A stretch of 34,832 bases of DNA from Spirochaetota bacterium (GTDB lineage: Bacteria; Spirochaetota; Brevinematia; DTOW01), in contig JAPYWX010000003.1 in the NCBI GenBank assembly GCA_028276145.1, forward strand, positions 1 through 34,832. The letters run 5' to 3'. Of this stretch, positions 25,117 to 33,972 are shown in pieces. Both the position numbers and the translations under genes were made by a program. The notes beneath the pieces are model-generated. The model worked only from the letters and a program-made list of their open reading frames with translations. It searched no databases and was not told where the DNA came from. Position 1 is the first letter of the stretch. Each line of letters opens with the position of its first letter.

Positions 25117-25827
25117 CTACAAAGATGAGAGTAGTTTCTTAAGAATCCTCATCTCATCTTCATCGGCTATAGGCTCAGAATCATTAAACGGCAAGCTAAG
25201 ACCTTTTTCTACAATTTCCTTTGCTTTCTTTTTATCACCAATATCTATAAGGAATTCAGCGTAAAACCTATAAGACATCCTATTATTATACTTTATAGCT
25301 TCCTCAAAATCTTTCTTAGCTTTATTTTTATCGCCTACACTTACAGGCCACCCCGGAGCTTTGTGGTAAACTCTACCTCTAACAGCGTAAGCAGCACCAT
25401 CTCTAAACTTAGGGTCTAAACTTATAACTTTAGTCATCTCATCAACTATGGGACCAGCTAGAAAGAGGCTATTCATTATACCTGTAGCTTCAGCCCACGA
25501 ACCATAAGCAACTCCTAAATAATAATGCCCCTCAACTCCCCCAGGATTAACCTTAGTAGCAAACAGAGCGGCATCCTTTGCCTCTTCAAATATCTTTTTC
25601 TTCTCCTCTACCACTTTAACAAAATAATTTCCGAAAAACCTGGCAACAGCAGAAAACTTCCAAGCAGAATCGTAATCTTTCTTTGAAAGATACTCTGACT
25701 TGTAATAATCATAAGCCCTTTTAGCTTCATCATAATTCGTAAGAGACCTGAATATATCTACTCCAAAACCATACCTAACAAAACAAACAAAAAGAACTGC
25801 AAAGACAAATAAGAATCTCCTTTTCAT
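25117..25827 (-). CDS. Exported TPR-like protein
   Basis: Signal peptide MKRRFLFVFAVLFVCFVRYGFG; helical repeat content GVEGHYYLGVAYGSWAEATG..., KKDFEEAIKYNNRMSYRFYAEFLIDIGDKKKAKEIVEKGL. Confidence 0.7.
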   Translation of the reverse strand: MKRRFLFVFAVLFVCFVRYGFGVDIFRSLTNYDEAKRAYDYYKSEYLSKKDYDSAWKFSAVARFFGNYFVKVVEEKKKIFEEAKDAALFATKVNPGGVEGHYYLGVAYGSWAEATGIMNSLFLAGPIVDEMTKVISLDPKFRDGAAYAVRGRVYHKAPGWPVSVGDKNKAKKDFEEAIKYNNRMSYRFYAEFLIDIGDKKKAKEIVEKGLSLPFNDSEPIADEDEMRILKKLLSSL

Positions 25828-25900
25828 AAATCCCTCCTTAAAGGTATCATATTAATCAAGAAGTAGAATTTCAACAAATCACAAAATATCATTATAAAGT

Positions 25901-26458
25901 ATGAAAAAACAAATACGAACATACGCCTTGAAAAGGAGAAACATAATCCCCCCCTTGGAACAAATAGAATCTTCCTCCAAAATAATATCAAACCTCACTA
26001 AATCTGATTTATGGAAAAACACAAAAAGTGTTATGTTATACATGTCAGTAGGCTCTGAGGTGTTTACGTTACCTCTATTGTCTAAAGCAATAGAAGAAAA
26101 CAAGAAAATAATTTTACCGAAAGTAAAGGGAAGACACATAATTCCCACAGAAGTTGAGGGAAAATTTAGACTAATTAGCGGTTTTGGTGGTATACTCGAA
26201 CCAGAAGCTGAAGAAATATACACAGGCATAATTGAACTATGTATACTACCATTAGTTGCATTTGATAGCCAAGGCTACAGATTAGGATACGGTGGAGGAT
26301 ATTACGACAGATTCCTCAAAGAATACGAAAGCAAAATAAAGTTTAAAATAGGGTTGGCATACGAAAAACAGAGACTAGAAGAAATACCTACTGAAGAACA
26401 CGATGTTACTCTTGATGCCATATGTACTGAAAACGGAATAACACTATTTAGAAAGTAG
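25901..26458 (+). CDS. 5-formyltetrahydrofolate cyclo-ligase
   Basis: VMLYMSVGSEVFTLPLL, ELCILPLVAFDSQGYRLGYGGGYYDRFL signature. Confidence 0.93.
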   Translation: MKKQIRTYALKRRNIIPPLEQIESSSKIISNLTKSDLWKNTKSVMLYMSVGSEVFTLPLLSKAIEENKKIILPKVKGRHIIPTEVEGKFRLISGFGGILEPEAEEIYTGIIELCILPLVAFDSQGYRLGYGGGYYDRFLKEYESKIKFKIGLAYEKQRLEEIPTEEHDVTLDAICTENGITLFRK

Positions 26459-28943
26459 CTCTTCTGTACTTGTAAGTTGAAATATTAAACCTTTCGCAAA
26501 TGTCTAATAATCTCTTTATCTTCTCCAACTTCTCTTTATTTCCCTGAGCTTCCTGGATAAGCTTCGAGATACCTGTAGGTGACTCCAGAAATTCATAAAG
26601 CTTATCTTCTATTTCTCTTCTATTGTATATTTCTATTCCAGCCTGAGAAACAAAATCCATCACACTGATTATTTCTTTACACCCTGAATCTGCATTAGAC
26701 GATATCACTTCATCTACTTTCTTACTCAAAAACTCATAAAGCCCTTTCTGTAAGGACACGAGAGGAACATTTAAGTTGTTTTCTTTTGAAATCTTTATAA
26801 CCTTAAGAAGATAATGAGTATTCAAATCCTTACCCTCAAGCAATAGCTGCGACTGGTTATCCACATACTCCTTGAACAGATAAGAAATAAGTATTTTCTC
26901 TTCTTCCGGTAGTTTCACACCTAGCAAATAATAGCTCTCTATGACTTTCATATATTCTGAAATATCAAAATCTGTCCTTAGCCTCAATGACTTAAATTGC
27001 TTCTCGAAGAGTTTGTAAAGTATAGATTCTCTGACCTCATACTTGAGGTCAAGTAGCGTATATCCTCCAGAGAACCAATCATTGAAAAACCTCTTCACTT
27101 TCGTTAACTCCAACTCCTTTATAACTTTTTCAATGTAGTTTTCAATACCGTCATATAAATGTTCCTTGGTGTAAATGTATACCTCTCCAGTGCCGTAAGA
27201 TAGGAAAATGTAATATATATAATCTGCCCTTTCCAGCGTTATGTTGTTAGCCAATCTCACTATACCTCCCAAAACTTCAAAGCCATCAGAAACAAAAGAG
27301 CTACTTTTTTGCGGAATAATTGTATAAAAGTAATAGTTTTCAGGTTTCTGAATGTTTTTCTCACCTAGAAGGTACTTATACAACACATACTGAGCAACTA
27401 TCCTTTCAGGAGTAAATTTATACTTTTCTATCCAATTCTCAAATATCCACCTACCGTCATTAAACTGCCTTATATTACTCTTAGCCTTACTTAAGATATC
27501 TAGGAACTTATCTTTCACTTCAGTTCTTATATGGTCTCTGAGCAAGTAGAAAATATACGAAGCATATCTCATTACCTGTACTGTTTCAATACCAGAGATA
27601 TCAGCAAAAAACCAACCACAGCTTGTATACATAAGCATTTCATTATACAATGCTTCAAGGAACTTCAAAACTGTTTCCTTCTGTTCCTTTGTCAATTCTT
27701 GAGCTTTATGCTTGCTCAAGAACTCCTCAATATACTTTTCCCACTGATTTGGTGGCACAGAAGGACGAATAAAAACTAAATCTATGTAGTCATTTCTAGC
27801 TTTCCATATATCCTTGAGATAAGAGCCTATCGTGATTTCTGACAAAGAATACAGTTCATCTCTAAGGTAATCAAAAGCATTTCTCAAAGGTTCCCTCCAT
27901 GCTTGATTCCAGCCAGGCTGGCTACCTGTAGTACACCCACAATCTCTATACCATCTATCAACTCCATGAGCACAACTCCAAGAAGTACCTAAATTATTGT
28001 GTCCCTTCTTAAGTATAACCTCTTGAGAAGGCTTAATTATATCCAAAACATTAGCAAAGTTTGTAAAGTTAAATACTTTTTCTCGTTCATTCATCGTCAC
28101 CAAGTAAGAAAGGCACATATCGCCAAATGGTTCATGATGGCCATATACTTCACCATCAGTTGCTATTGAGACAAAAACCTTCGGACCATGCAGATGAGAA
28201 ACTTGAGACAAAATAGCAGATTTAAAAGCTTCTGCACTCCTCAGAAGATGATTAAAGCTAACAGCATGAGACAAATAACCATTGTAGAAGAAAACGGCTA
28301 TTTCACCATTCGGTTCTTTCAAAATGTATGGCTTAGAAAAATCTATGTCTCCTTTCGAAACATCAACCCAATTCTGACCAACCTTAACCTTTTCAACCTG
28401 ATGGGGTGAAAGTATTATGAATTTTACACCGTATTCTATCAAAAATTGAACAACAATATCATTAACAGCAGCCTCAGGCAACCATATACCCTCAGAAGGT
28501 CTACCAAACCTCTTTTCAAAATCTCTCAACCCCCACTCTATTTGTGTTATCTTATCTCTATCAGAGGCCAAAGGAAGTATCATATGATTATAAGCCTGTG
28601 CTATAGCATTACCATGACCATTGTTCCTATTTCTACTGTTATAATCTGCCTCAAGTATCTTCTCGTAAACTTTCTTATGATACTTTTCGAGATAGCTAAG
28701 AAGAGTAGGACCAAAGTTGAAACTTATATACTCGTAGTTATTGACAATTCTTTCAATTCTACCGAAGTCATTAAGGACCCTTGAAAAAGCCATTGACCTA
28801 TAACATTCATCAGTTATTCTCTCGTTCCAATCATGCCAAGGATAAGCAGAATCCTGTAAATCAATCTCACCAGTGTAAGGATCTTCCCTAGGTGGCTGGT
28901 AAAAATGCCCATGAATAACGAGATAAATCTCCTTGTGCTCCAT
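26448..28943 (-). CDS. Glycoside hydrolase family 57-like protein with long C-terminal region (DUF3536-like)
   Basis: YLVIHGHFYQPPREDPYTGEI, FGRPSEGIWLPEAAVN, VFVSIATDGEVYGHHEPFGDM. Confidence 0.88.
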   Translation of the reverse strand: MEHKEIYLVIHGHFYQPPREDPYTGEIDLQDSAYPWHDWNERITDECYRSMAFSRVLNDFGRIERIVNNYEYISFNFGPTLLSYLEKYHKKVYEKILEADYNSRNRNNGHGNAIAQAYNHMILPLASDRDKITQIEWGLRDFEKRFGRPSEGIWLPEAAVNDIVVQFLIEYGVKFIILSPHQVEKVKVGQNWVDVSKGDIDFSKPYILKEPNGEIAVFFYNGYLSHAVSFNHLLRSAEAFKSAILSQVSHLHGPKVFVSIATDGEVYGHHEPFGDMCLSYLVTMNEREKVFNFTNFANVLDIIKPSQEVILKKGHNNLGTSWSCAHGVDRWYRDCGCTTGSQPGWNQAWREPLRNAFDYLRDELYSLSEITIGSYLKDIWKARNDYIDLVFIRPSVPPNQWEKYIEEFLSKHKAQELTKEQKETVLKFLEALYNEMLMYTSCGWFFADISGIETVQVMRYASYIFYLLRDHIRTEVKDKFLDILSKAKSNIRQFNDGRWIFENWIEKYKFTPERIVAQYVLYKYLLGEKNIQKPENYYFYTIIPQKSSSFVSDGFEVLGGIVRLANNITLERADYIYYIFLSYGTGEVYIYTKEHLYDGIENYIEKVIKELELTKVKRFFNDWFSGGYTLLDLKYEVRESILYKLFEKQFKSLRLRTDFDISEYMKVIESYYLLGVKLPEEEKILISYLFKEYVDNQSQLLLEGKDLNTHYLLKVIKISKENNLNVPLVSLQKGLYEFLSKKVDEVISSNADSGCKEIISVMDFVSQAGIEIYNRREIEDKLYEFLESPTGISKLIQEAQGNKEKLEKIKRLLDICERFNISTYKYRRATF

Positions 28944-29166
28944 AATTTAACCTCCAAAGAGTATAGACTATTATAATCACATATTCAACAAGAATATGTC
29001 AAATTTTTAGATTGTGTTGGAAATAGGCTAGCACATTGCTATTAGATGTTTCACCTCTCTTTACCCTCAAACACCTTTCACTTACCAAAGAACACAAGTG
29101 CTATTAACACTCAAGAAGGTGTATTTAGCACTTTACTTTTAGTAGCCCCCAATCTATTTGATTGTT

Positions 29167-29290
29167 GAGAGGTTTCACCTCTCTTCATTCTTCAATGTGT
29201 AATAAGAATGTGTTACTAAGCACAACGTGCTATGAAGCACGACGTACTATGAAGAACAAAGTGCTATGAAGCACAAAGTGCTATAAGCAC
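29167..29290. repeat. GAGAGGT-TTC-ACCTCTC hairpin plus five palindromes in exact 17 bp register
   Basis: Hairpin 29167-29183; units start 29210, 29227, 29244, 29261, 29278; array ends 4 bp before the miaB stop. Confidence 0.96.
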
Positions 29291-29294
29291 ACAG

Positions 29295-30587
29295 CTATGA
29301 ATTTATTATTTCTCCTATTAGAGTACTACCGCTAAGTTCTTTAATTCTGACACTAACGAACTTACCTATCAAATTTTCTTTTGATTCTACGGCTACCATC
29401 TTATTGTACGTAGTCCTACCAATATACTGATTCTCGTATTTACCTACATCCTCTACCAGTATTTCAAAAGTTTTTCCTACATCTTTCAGGTTACTTTCGC
29501 GGCTTATTGAATGCTGAAGATTTATTAATCTCTGTATTCTCTCAGTTTTAATCTCTTCGGGCACTTGTTCTGGCATTGAAGCGGCAGGAGTTCCTTCCCT
29601 AGGGTTAAAGACAAACATGTATGAAAAATCAAACCTAACTTCTTCAACAAGCTTCAATGTCATCTCAAAATCTTCTTCAGTTTCCGAAGGGAAACCAACT
29701 ATTATATCTGTTGAGATTGCAGCATCAGGCATTCTGCTCCGTATGTAATTTATCATGTCAACATAGTACTCATAAGTGTAACCTCTCTTCATAAGCTTGA
29801 GTATCCTATTAGAGCCACTCTGAACAGGCAGATGGAAATACCTACACAACTTATCCAATTCAGATATTGTATCAATCAAATCTCTCCTAAAGTTAACAGG
29901 ATGAGAAGTCAAAAACCTTATTCTTCTAAGCCCTTCTATCTTATTAACCTCTTTTAGTAGTTCTTTGAACGAAGTACCTATATCCCTACCGTAAGAATTC
30001 ACATTCTGCCCCAAAAGCAACACCTCAACAACCCCATTATCAACAAGCCTTTTTATATCGTCAATTATATCCTTCATTGGCCTACTTACTTCCCTACCTC
30101 TAGTCTTAGGAACAATACAGTAGGTACAAGCATGATTACAACCATGTATTATTGTGACAGAAGCCTTAAAAGGGTAAACATAATCAATCGTTGAAGGCAA
30201 AAACTCATACCTATCCATCCTTATATCTACAACCTGGTTTTGGCCACTCATTATTGCTTCAAGCATCTTACTTCTACTGTATGTCCCAAAAACACCACTT
30301 ATATGCTGAGCCTCCTTCAATAGCCTCTCTCCCCAGTTCTGAGCCATACACCCAGTAACAAAAATCCTAAGATTCGGCTTTTTCTTCTTTAGCCCTTTGA
30401 GATAACCAAGCCTACCAAATACCCTTTCCTCAGCCGTATTCCTAACACTACAAGTGTTTATGATTATAACATCAGCATCTTCCTCGTTATCTGTGTAATT
30501 AAGCCCAGAAGACTGTAACAAAGTCCTAAGCTCAAAAGAATCAGACATATTCATCTGACATCCATAAGTCTCTATGAAAAATTTCAT
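29295..30587 (-). CDS. miaB: tRNA-2-methylthio-N6-dimethylallyladenosine synthase
   Basis: FIETYGCQMNMSDS; IHGCNHACTYCIVPKTRGREVSRP radical SAM CxxxCxxC; LLGQNVNSYG; FHLPVQSGSNRILKLMKRGY; C-terminal TRAM. Confidence 0.95.
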   Translation of the reverse strand: MKFFIETYGCQMNMSDSFELRTLLQSSGLNYTDNEEDADVIIINTCSVRNTAEERVFGRLGYLKGLKKKKPNLRIFVTGCMAQNWGERLLKEAQHISGVFGTYSRSKMLEAIMSGQNQVVDIRMDRYEFLPSTIDYVYPFKASVTIIHGCNHACTYCIVPKTRGREVSRPMKDIIDDIKRLVDNGVVEVLLLGQNVNSYGRDIGTSFKELLKEVNKIEGLRRIRFLTSHPVNFRRDLIDTISELDKLCRYFHLPVQSGSNRILKLMKRGYTYEYYVDMINYIRSRMPDAAISTDIIVGFPSETEEDFEMTLKLVEEVRFDFSYMFVFNPREGTPAASMPEQVPEEIKTERIQRLINLQHSISRESNLKDVGKTFEILVEDVGKYENQYIGRTTYNKMVAVESKENLIGKFVSVRIKELSGSTLIGEIINS

Positions 30588-30724
30588 ACCTTCACCAGAA
30601 ACATTATAAAAATACTATATAAATTGTAGAGATTTTTCTAATAATAAATCAAATTAGCAACAGGCTAGACCTATTACTTACAGGTTAAACCCAGCTTCTA
30701 TAAAAAAGAATTTCATATTCATCG

Positions 30725-30745
30725 CAGAGAGGCGTAGCCTCTCTG
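30725..30745. repeat. CAGAGAGGC-GTA-GCCTCTCTG hairpin
   Basis: Perfect 9 bp stem, 3 nt loop. Confidence 0.9.
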
Positions 30746-30773
30746 TACTCTTATAAAAATAATTTAATAATCC

Positions 30774-31328
30774 TCACTCAAACTCAACTTCTTCGGAAGG
30801 TACTAACTTAACATATCTATTCTTACCGAAGTAGAATATAGGTGAAACTTTGTTTAAGATGGGTCTTTCGTTTTCATCAAAAACATCAGGATTTATATGA
30901 ACAGTTAGAACCTCTCCAATTATCAAATTATGATCTCCAATCTCTTCATCTTTGACAACTTTACATTCATACACAGCATAGGAGATAGGTAGAATGACAA
31001 TTCCATCGTTTTTACCTTCTTGCACAGGAATATTAAACTTAGAGATTTTGTCTACTTCCCTGCCAGAAACAGAACCTATGTTATCAACCAATTTTAGGTA
31101 ATCCCAGCTCAAAAAATTAGCAGAGAATTTCTGAGATTTTTTTATTAGCTCGTAGGTGTATCTTTTCTTAGCTATCATTACAGCAAAATACCTAGGATTT
31201 GAAGAAACGCCAGAATTCCAAGCAACTGGCATTAAGTTGATTTTATTCTCAAACTTCGTAGCTACGACAGTAACAATATTAGGGTAAAAATGGTAAAATT
31301 TATTACTCTTACTTTCAACTAGCTGCAT
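30774..31328 (-). CDS. Flavin reductase-like domain protein
   Basis: VTVVATKFENKINLMPVAWNSGVSSNPRYFAVMIAKKRYTYELIKKSQKFSANFLS. Confidence 0.88.
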   Translation of the reverse strand: MQLVESKSNKFYHFYPNIVTVVATKFENKINLMPVAWNSGVSSNPRYFAVMIAKKRYTYELIKKSQKFSANFLSWDYLKLVDNIGSVSGREVDKISKFNIPVQEGKNDGIVILPISYAVYECKVVKDEEIGDHNLIIGEVLTVHINPDVFDENERPILNKVSPIFYFGKNRYVKLVPSEEVEFE

Positions 31329-31330
31329 AA

Positions 31331-31903
31331 CTATATTCTTTCAGCTTGGTCAAAATATATATTCACTGGTGTTTCCCTGTTAAATATTTCTACGATTACC
31401 TTTAGCTTGAACTTATCATTGTGAACCTCAGCTACTCTTCCAACAAGCCCCTTAAACGGACCATCCGTTATTCTTACTTGATCTCCAACCTCAAATGTAG
31501 ACGATAGATCCAGAAAAGCCTTACTCTTAAACTCTCCTATCCTCTCGAATATTGACCTAACTTCCTCAAATGACAATGGCTTTGGTGGCTTCCTCAAAGA
31601 CTTCGTTCCAAGGAATCCAATAACTCCTGCTATTCTTTTTATTGCCGCCATGAACCTCTCTAGAAGATGCTCATCCTGTGGTAAATCCAATTCCATCAAT
31701 ATATATCCAGGGTAAACTCTTTGTTTCTTAATAATTTTTTGATTTGTTTTTGGGTTTTTTACCTCAACATTCTCAGTAGGTATCTTTACATTTATTACTA
31801 TCTTCTTAAAATCCTCATCCGACAATATTTCCTTTTTTATCCTCTCAACAACTTTATTTTCCATTCCGGAGACAGCTTGTAGCACATACCATGCTCTACC
31901 CAT
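31331..31903 (-). CDS. nusG: Transcription termination/antitermination factor NusG
   Basis: RAWYVLQAVSGMENKVVERIK; VYPGYILMELDL; GFLGTKSLRKPPKPLS; FEVGDQVRITDGPFKGLVGRVAEV KOW. Confidence 0.96.
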   Translation of the reverse strand: MGRAWYVLQAVSGMENKVVERIKKEILSDEDFKKIVINVKIPTENVEVKNPKTNQKIIKKQRVYPGYILMELDLPQDEHLLERFMAAIKRIAGVIGFLGTKSLRKPPKPLSFEEVRSIFERIGEFKSKAFLDLSSTFEVGDQVRITDGPFKGLVGRVAEVHNDKFKLKVIVEIFNRETPVNIYFDQAERI

Positions 31904-31910
31904 AAAACAC

Positions 31911-32096
31911 CTACCTAAGAAGCAGTCCTATCAAAGTAGAAGCTATAAAATCGACTAATCCTAGAATTAGCGATAAGATTAATATAAAAACAATAGTAAC
32001 TGTAGATGAGGCAACAACCTCTTCCTTGGAAGGCCAAGAGACCTTCCTCATTTCATCTATTACACCTTTAAAAAAATCAATAAGTCTTCTAAACAT
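31911..32096 (-). CDS. secE: Preprotein translocase subunit SecE
   Basis: FFKGVIDEMRKVSWPSKEEVVASSTVTIVFILILSLILGLVDF. Track start 32135 would overlap tRNA-Trp, so start reassigned to ATG 32096. Confidence 0.93.
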   Translation of the reverse strand: MFRRLIDFFKGVIDEMRKVSWPSKEEVVASSTVTIVFILILSLILGLVDFIASTLIGLLLR

Positions 32097-32108
32097 AATC
32101 TTATCCTT

Positions 32109-32183
32109 CAGGTCTGGTGGGGCTCGAACCCACAACCTCCGGATTTGGAGTCCGGCGCTCTAGCCAGTTAGAGCTACAGACCT
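32109..32183 (-). tRNA. tRNA-Trp (anticodon CCA)
   Basis: Reverse strand AGGTCTG...CCGGA-CTCCAAA-TCCGG...GTGGG-TTCGAGC-CCCAC-CAGACCT; position just upstream of secE. Confidence 0.95.
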
Positions 32184-32189
32184 AAGTAA

Positions 32190-32272
32190 TGGGGATGGAG
32201 GGACTCGAACCCTCACGGGTTTTCACCCAGGGGATTTTAAGTCCCCCGCGTCTGCCATTCCGCCACATCCCC
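32190..32272 (-). tRNA. tRNA-Leu (anticodon TAA)
   Basis: Reverse strand GGGGATG...GGGGA-CTTAAAA-TCCCC, variable arm TGGGTGAAAACCCGT, GAGGG-TTCGAGT-CCCTC-CATCCCC-A. Confidence 0.94.
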
Positions 32273-32281
32273 ATCAAAAAA

Positions 32282-32311
32282 ATTATACAAAACAACGAAA
32301 AATAATTTCAA
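32282..32311 (-). promoter_or_regulatory. Sigma70-like promoter for tRNA-Leu/tRNA-Trp/secE/nusG
   Basis: Reverse strand TTGAAA - 18 bp - TATAAT, ending 10 bp upstream of the tRNA-Leu 5' end. Confidence 0.65.
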
Positions 32312-32338
32312 ATTGTACAGATTGTATTGAAAAACTAT

Positions 32339-32357
32339 AGAGAGGCTCCGCCTCTCT
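32339..32357. repeat. AGAGAGGC-TCC-GCCTCTCT hairpin
   Basis: Perfect 8 bp stem, 3 nt loop. Confidence 0.9.
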
Positions 32358-32422
32358 GGAATAAAAAGCTAAAAATCAAATTATTTACTCAAATACATTC
32401 ATGAAAAACCGATCTCTTCAAC

Positions 32423-33709
32423 TTAGCTAACAGTATATACCACCTTACCACCAACAACTGTATATTTAACAATCCCATAAACCTCGAAACCAAGAAAACA
32501 CGAATTTTTCCCCTTAGAAACAAAAAATTCTTCGTCTATTACATACTTCTTTCCAGGGTCAAATACTACTATATCGGCATCTGCACCTTCTGAAATATGT
32601 CCCTTCTGTGAAAGCCCTAAAATTTTCGAAGGATTAAATGAAAATACTTTTATTAATTCCATAAAATCCAAAATTCCTTCCTTCACTAACTTCGTAAACA
32701 CAATAGGTAACGCAGTTTCAAGCCCAATTGTCCCAAAAGGTGCTTCCTGTAGTGTGAGAGATTTTTCAAACTTAGTATGCGGAGCATGGTCCGTTGCTAT
32801 CACATCCACTATTCCATCTTTCAAAGCCTCAATAAGAGATTCCCTATCTTCTTCAGTTCTTAAAGGGGGATTCATCTTCTTATTTGTATCTAAATGCCCT
32901 AATATGTCATCTTCCGTGAGAACCAAATGATGGGGTGTAACCTCACAGGTAACATTAATTCCCATGCTTTTCGCCCACCTTATTAGTTCAACAGATTCTT
33001 TAGTAGATATATGCTGTAAGTGTAACCTACTTTCAGACTCTTTGGCCAAGAGTACATCCCTTGCAACAGCAGTAGACTCTGAAGAATTAGGTATACCCTG
33101 TACACCTAATTCCAAAGATTTAACACCTTCGTTTATTACACCTCCAGAAGACAAACTGACATCCTCTGGATGCTCCAAAATAAGAACATCAAAATTTCTA
33201 GCGTACACAAGAGCCTTCTGCATTATTCTAGCGTCGTAAACAGGCTTGCCGTCATCAGAAAATGTAATACATCCTAGCTCTTTGAATAATCCCATCTCAG
33301 TTATTTCCTTGCCTTCCATATTCTTTGTTATAGTAGCGGATTGCAAAACATTGACCACCGATTTTTTCTTTATCCTCTCAACAACATCTATGTAAACCTC
33401 AGGCAAGCTTATAGGCGGGTTAGTATTAGCCATAGCAACGATTGTCGTTATACCTCCTTTAGCTGCAGCTTTCGTGCCTGTTTCTATGGTTTCCTTATTT
33501 TCAAACCCGGGCTCTCTCAAATGGACATGCATGTCAATCAAACCAGGGAAAACAAACATTCCACTTGCATCAATCACTTCACATTCATAATTCAAATTCT
33601 TTCCAACCTTTGCAATTTTACCATCAGAGATGAGAATATCTAAACTCTCACCGTTAATTTTATTCTTATAGCAGTATACAGACCCATTCTTTATAAGAAG
33701 ATTTGCCAT
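32423..33709 (-). CDS. pyrC: Dihydroorotase
   Basis: FPGLIDMHVHLREPGFENKETIETGTKAAAKGGITTIVAMANTNPP; ATDHAPHTKFEK; GADADIVVFDP. Confidence 0.95.
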   Translation of the reverse strand: MANLLIKNGSVYCYKNKINGESLDILISDGKIAKVGKNLNYECEVIDASGMFVFPGLIDMHVHLREPGFENKETIETGTKAAAKGGITTIVAMANTNPPISLPEVYIDVVERIKKKSVVNVLQSATITKNMEGKEITEMGLFKELGCITFSDDGKPVYDARIMQKALVYARNFDVLILEHPEDVSLSSGGVINEGVKSLELGVQGIPNSSESTAVARDVLLAKESESRLHLQHISTKESVELIRWAKSMGINVTCEVTPHHLVLTEDDILGHLDTNKKMNPPLRTEEDRESLIEALKDGIVDVIATDHAPHTKFEKSLTLQEAPFGTIGLETALPIVFTKLVKEGILDFMELIKVFSFNPSKILGLSQKGHISEGADADIVVFDPGKKYVIDEEFFVSKGKNSCFLGFEVYGIVKYTVVGGKVVYTVS

Positions 33710-33846
33710 ATATAAAGTTTAAAAGATTTCAACAGCATCATTACCAATTTCCTAAAAAACTACTACCTACTTACCACTTTCACAACTGTACTATACTTAA
33801 CCTAATTACTAAGTAAAAAGCCTCAATATAGTCATAAATATGCTTC

Positions 33847-33964
33847 ATTAGTATTAAACACTAGAGAGTAAAGAGAGACGAAGTCTCTCTTCAAACAATT
33901 AGGGTGGAAGAGTGAGGCCACTAGAAGTAATGTTCTAATTCATAATCAAGTGCTAAAAGCACTT
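33847..33964. repeat. Dispersed core repeat (reverse orientation) with AGAGAGAC hairpin, plus AAGTGCT-AAA-AGCACTT palindrome
   Basis: AAGAGAGAC-GAA-GTCTCTCTT 33871-33891; AAGTGCTAAAAGCACTT 33948-33964, 8 bp from the ispD stop. Confidence 0.85.
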
Positions 33965-33972
33965 ATATGCTT

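Noticed and set aside
29210-29290. CRISPR array
   Set aside because: Repeat units are 13-14 bp palindromes with 2-3 nt spacers; CRISPR spacers are ~25-40 bp, and no cas genes are present.
32097-32135. N-terminal extension of SecE in the ORF track
   Set aside because: Would overlap tRNA-Trp; sequence MWVRAPPDLKDKI is a translation of the tRNA 3' region.
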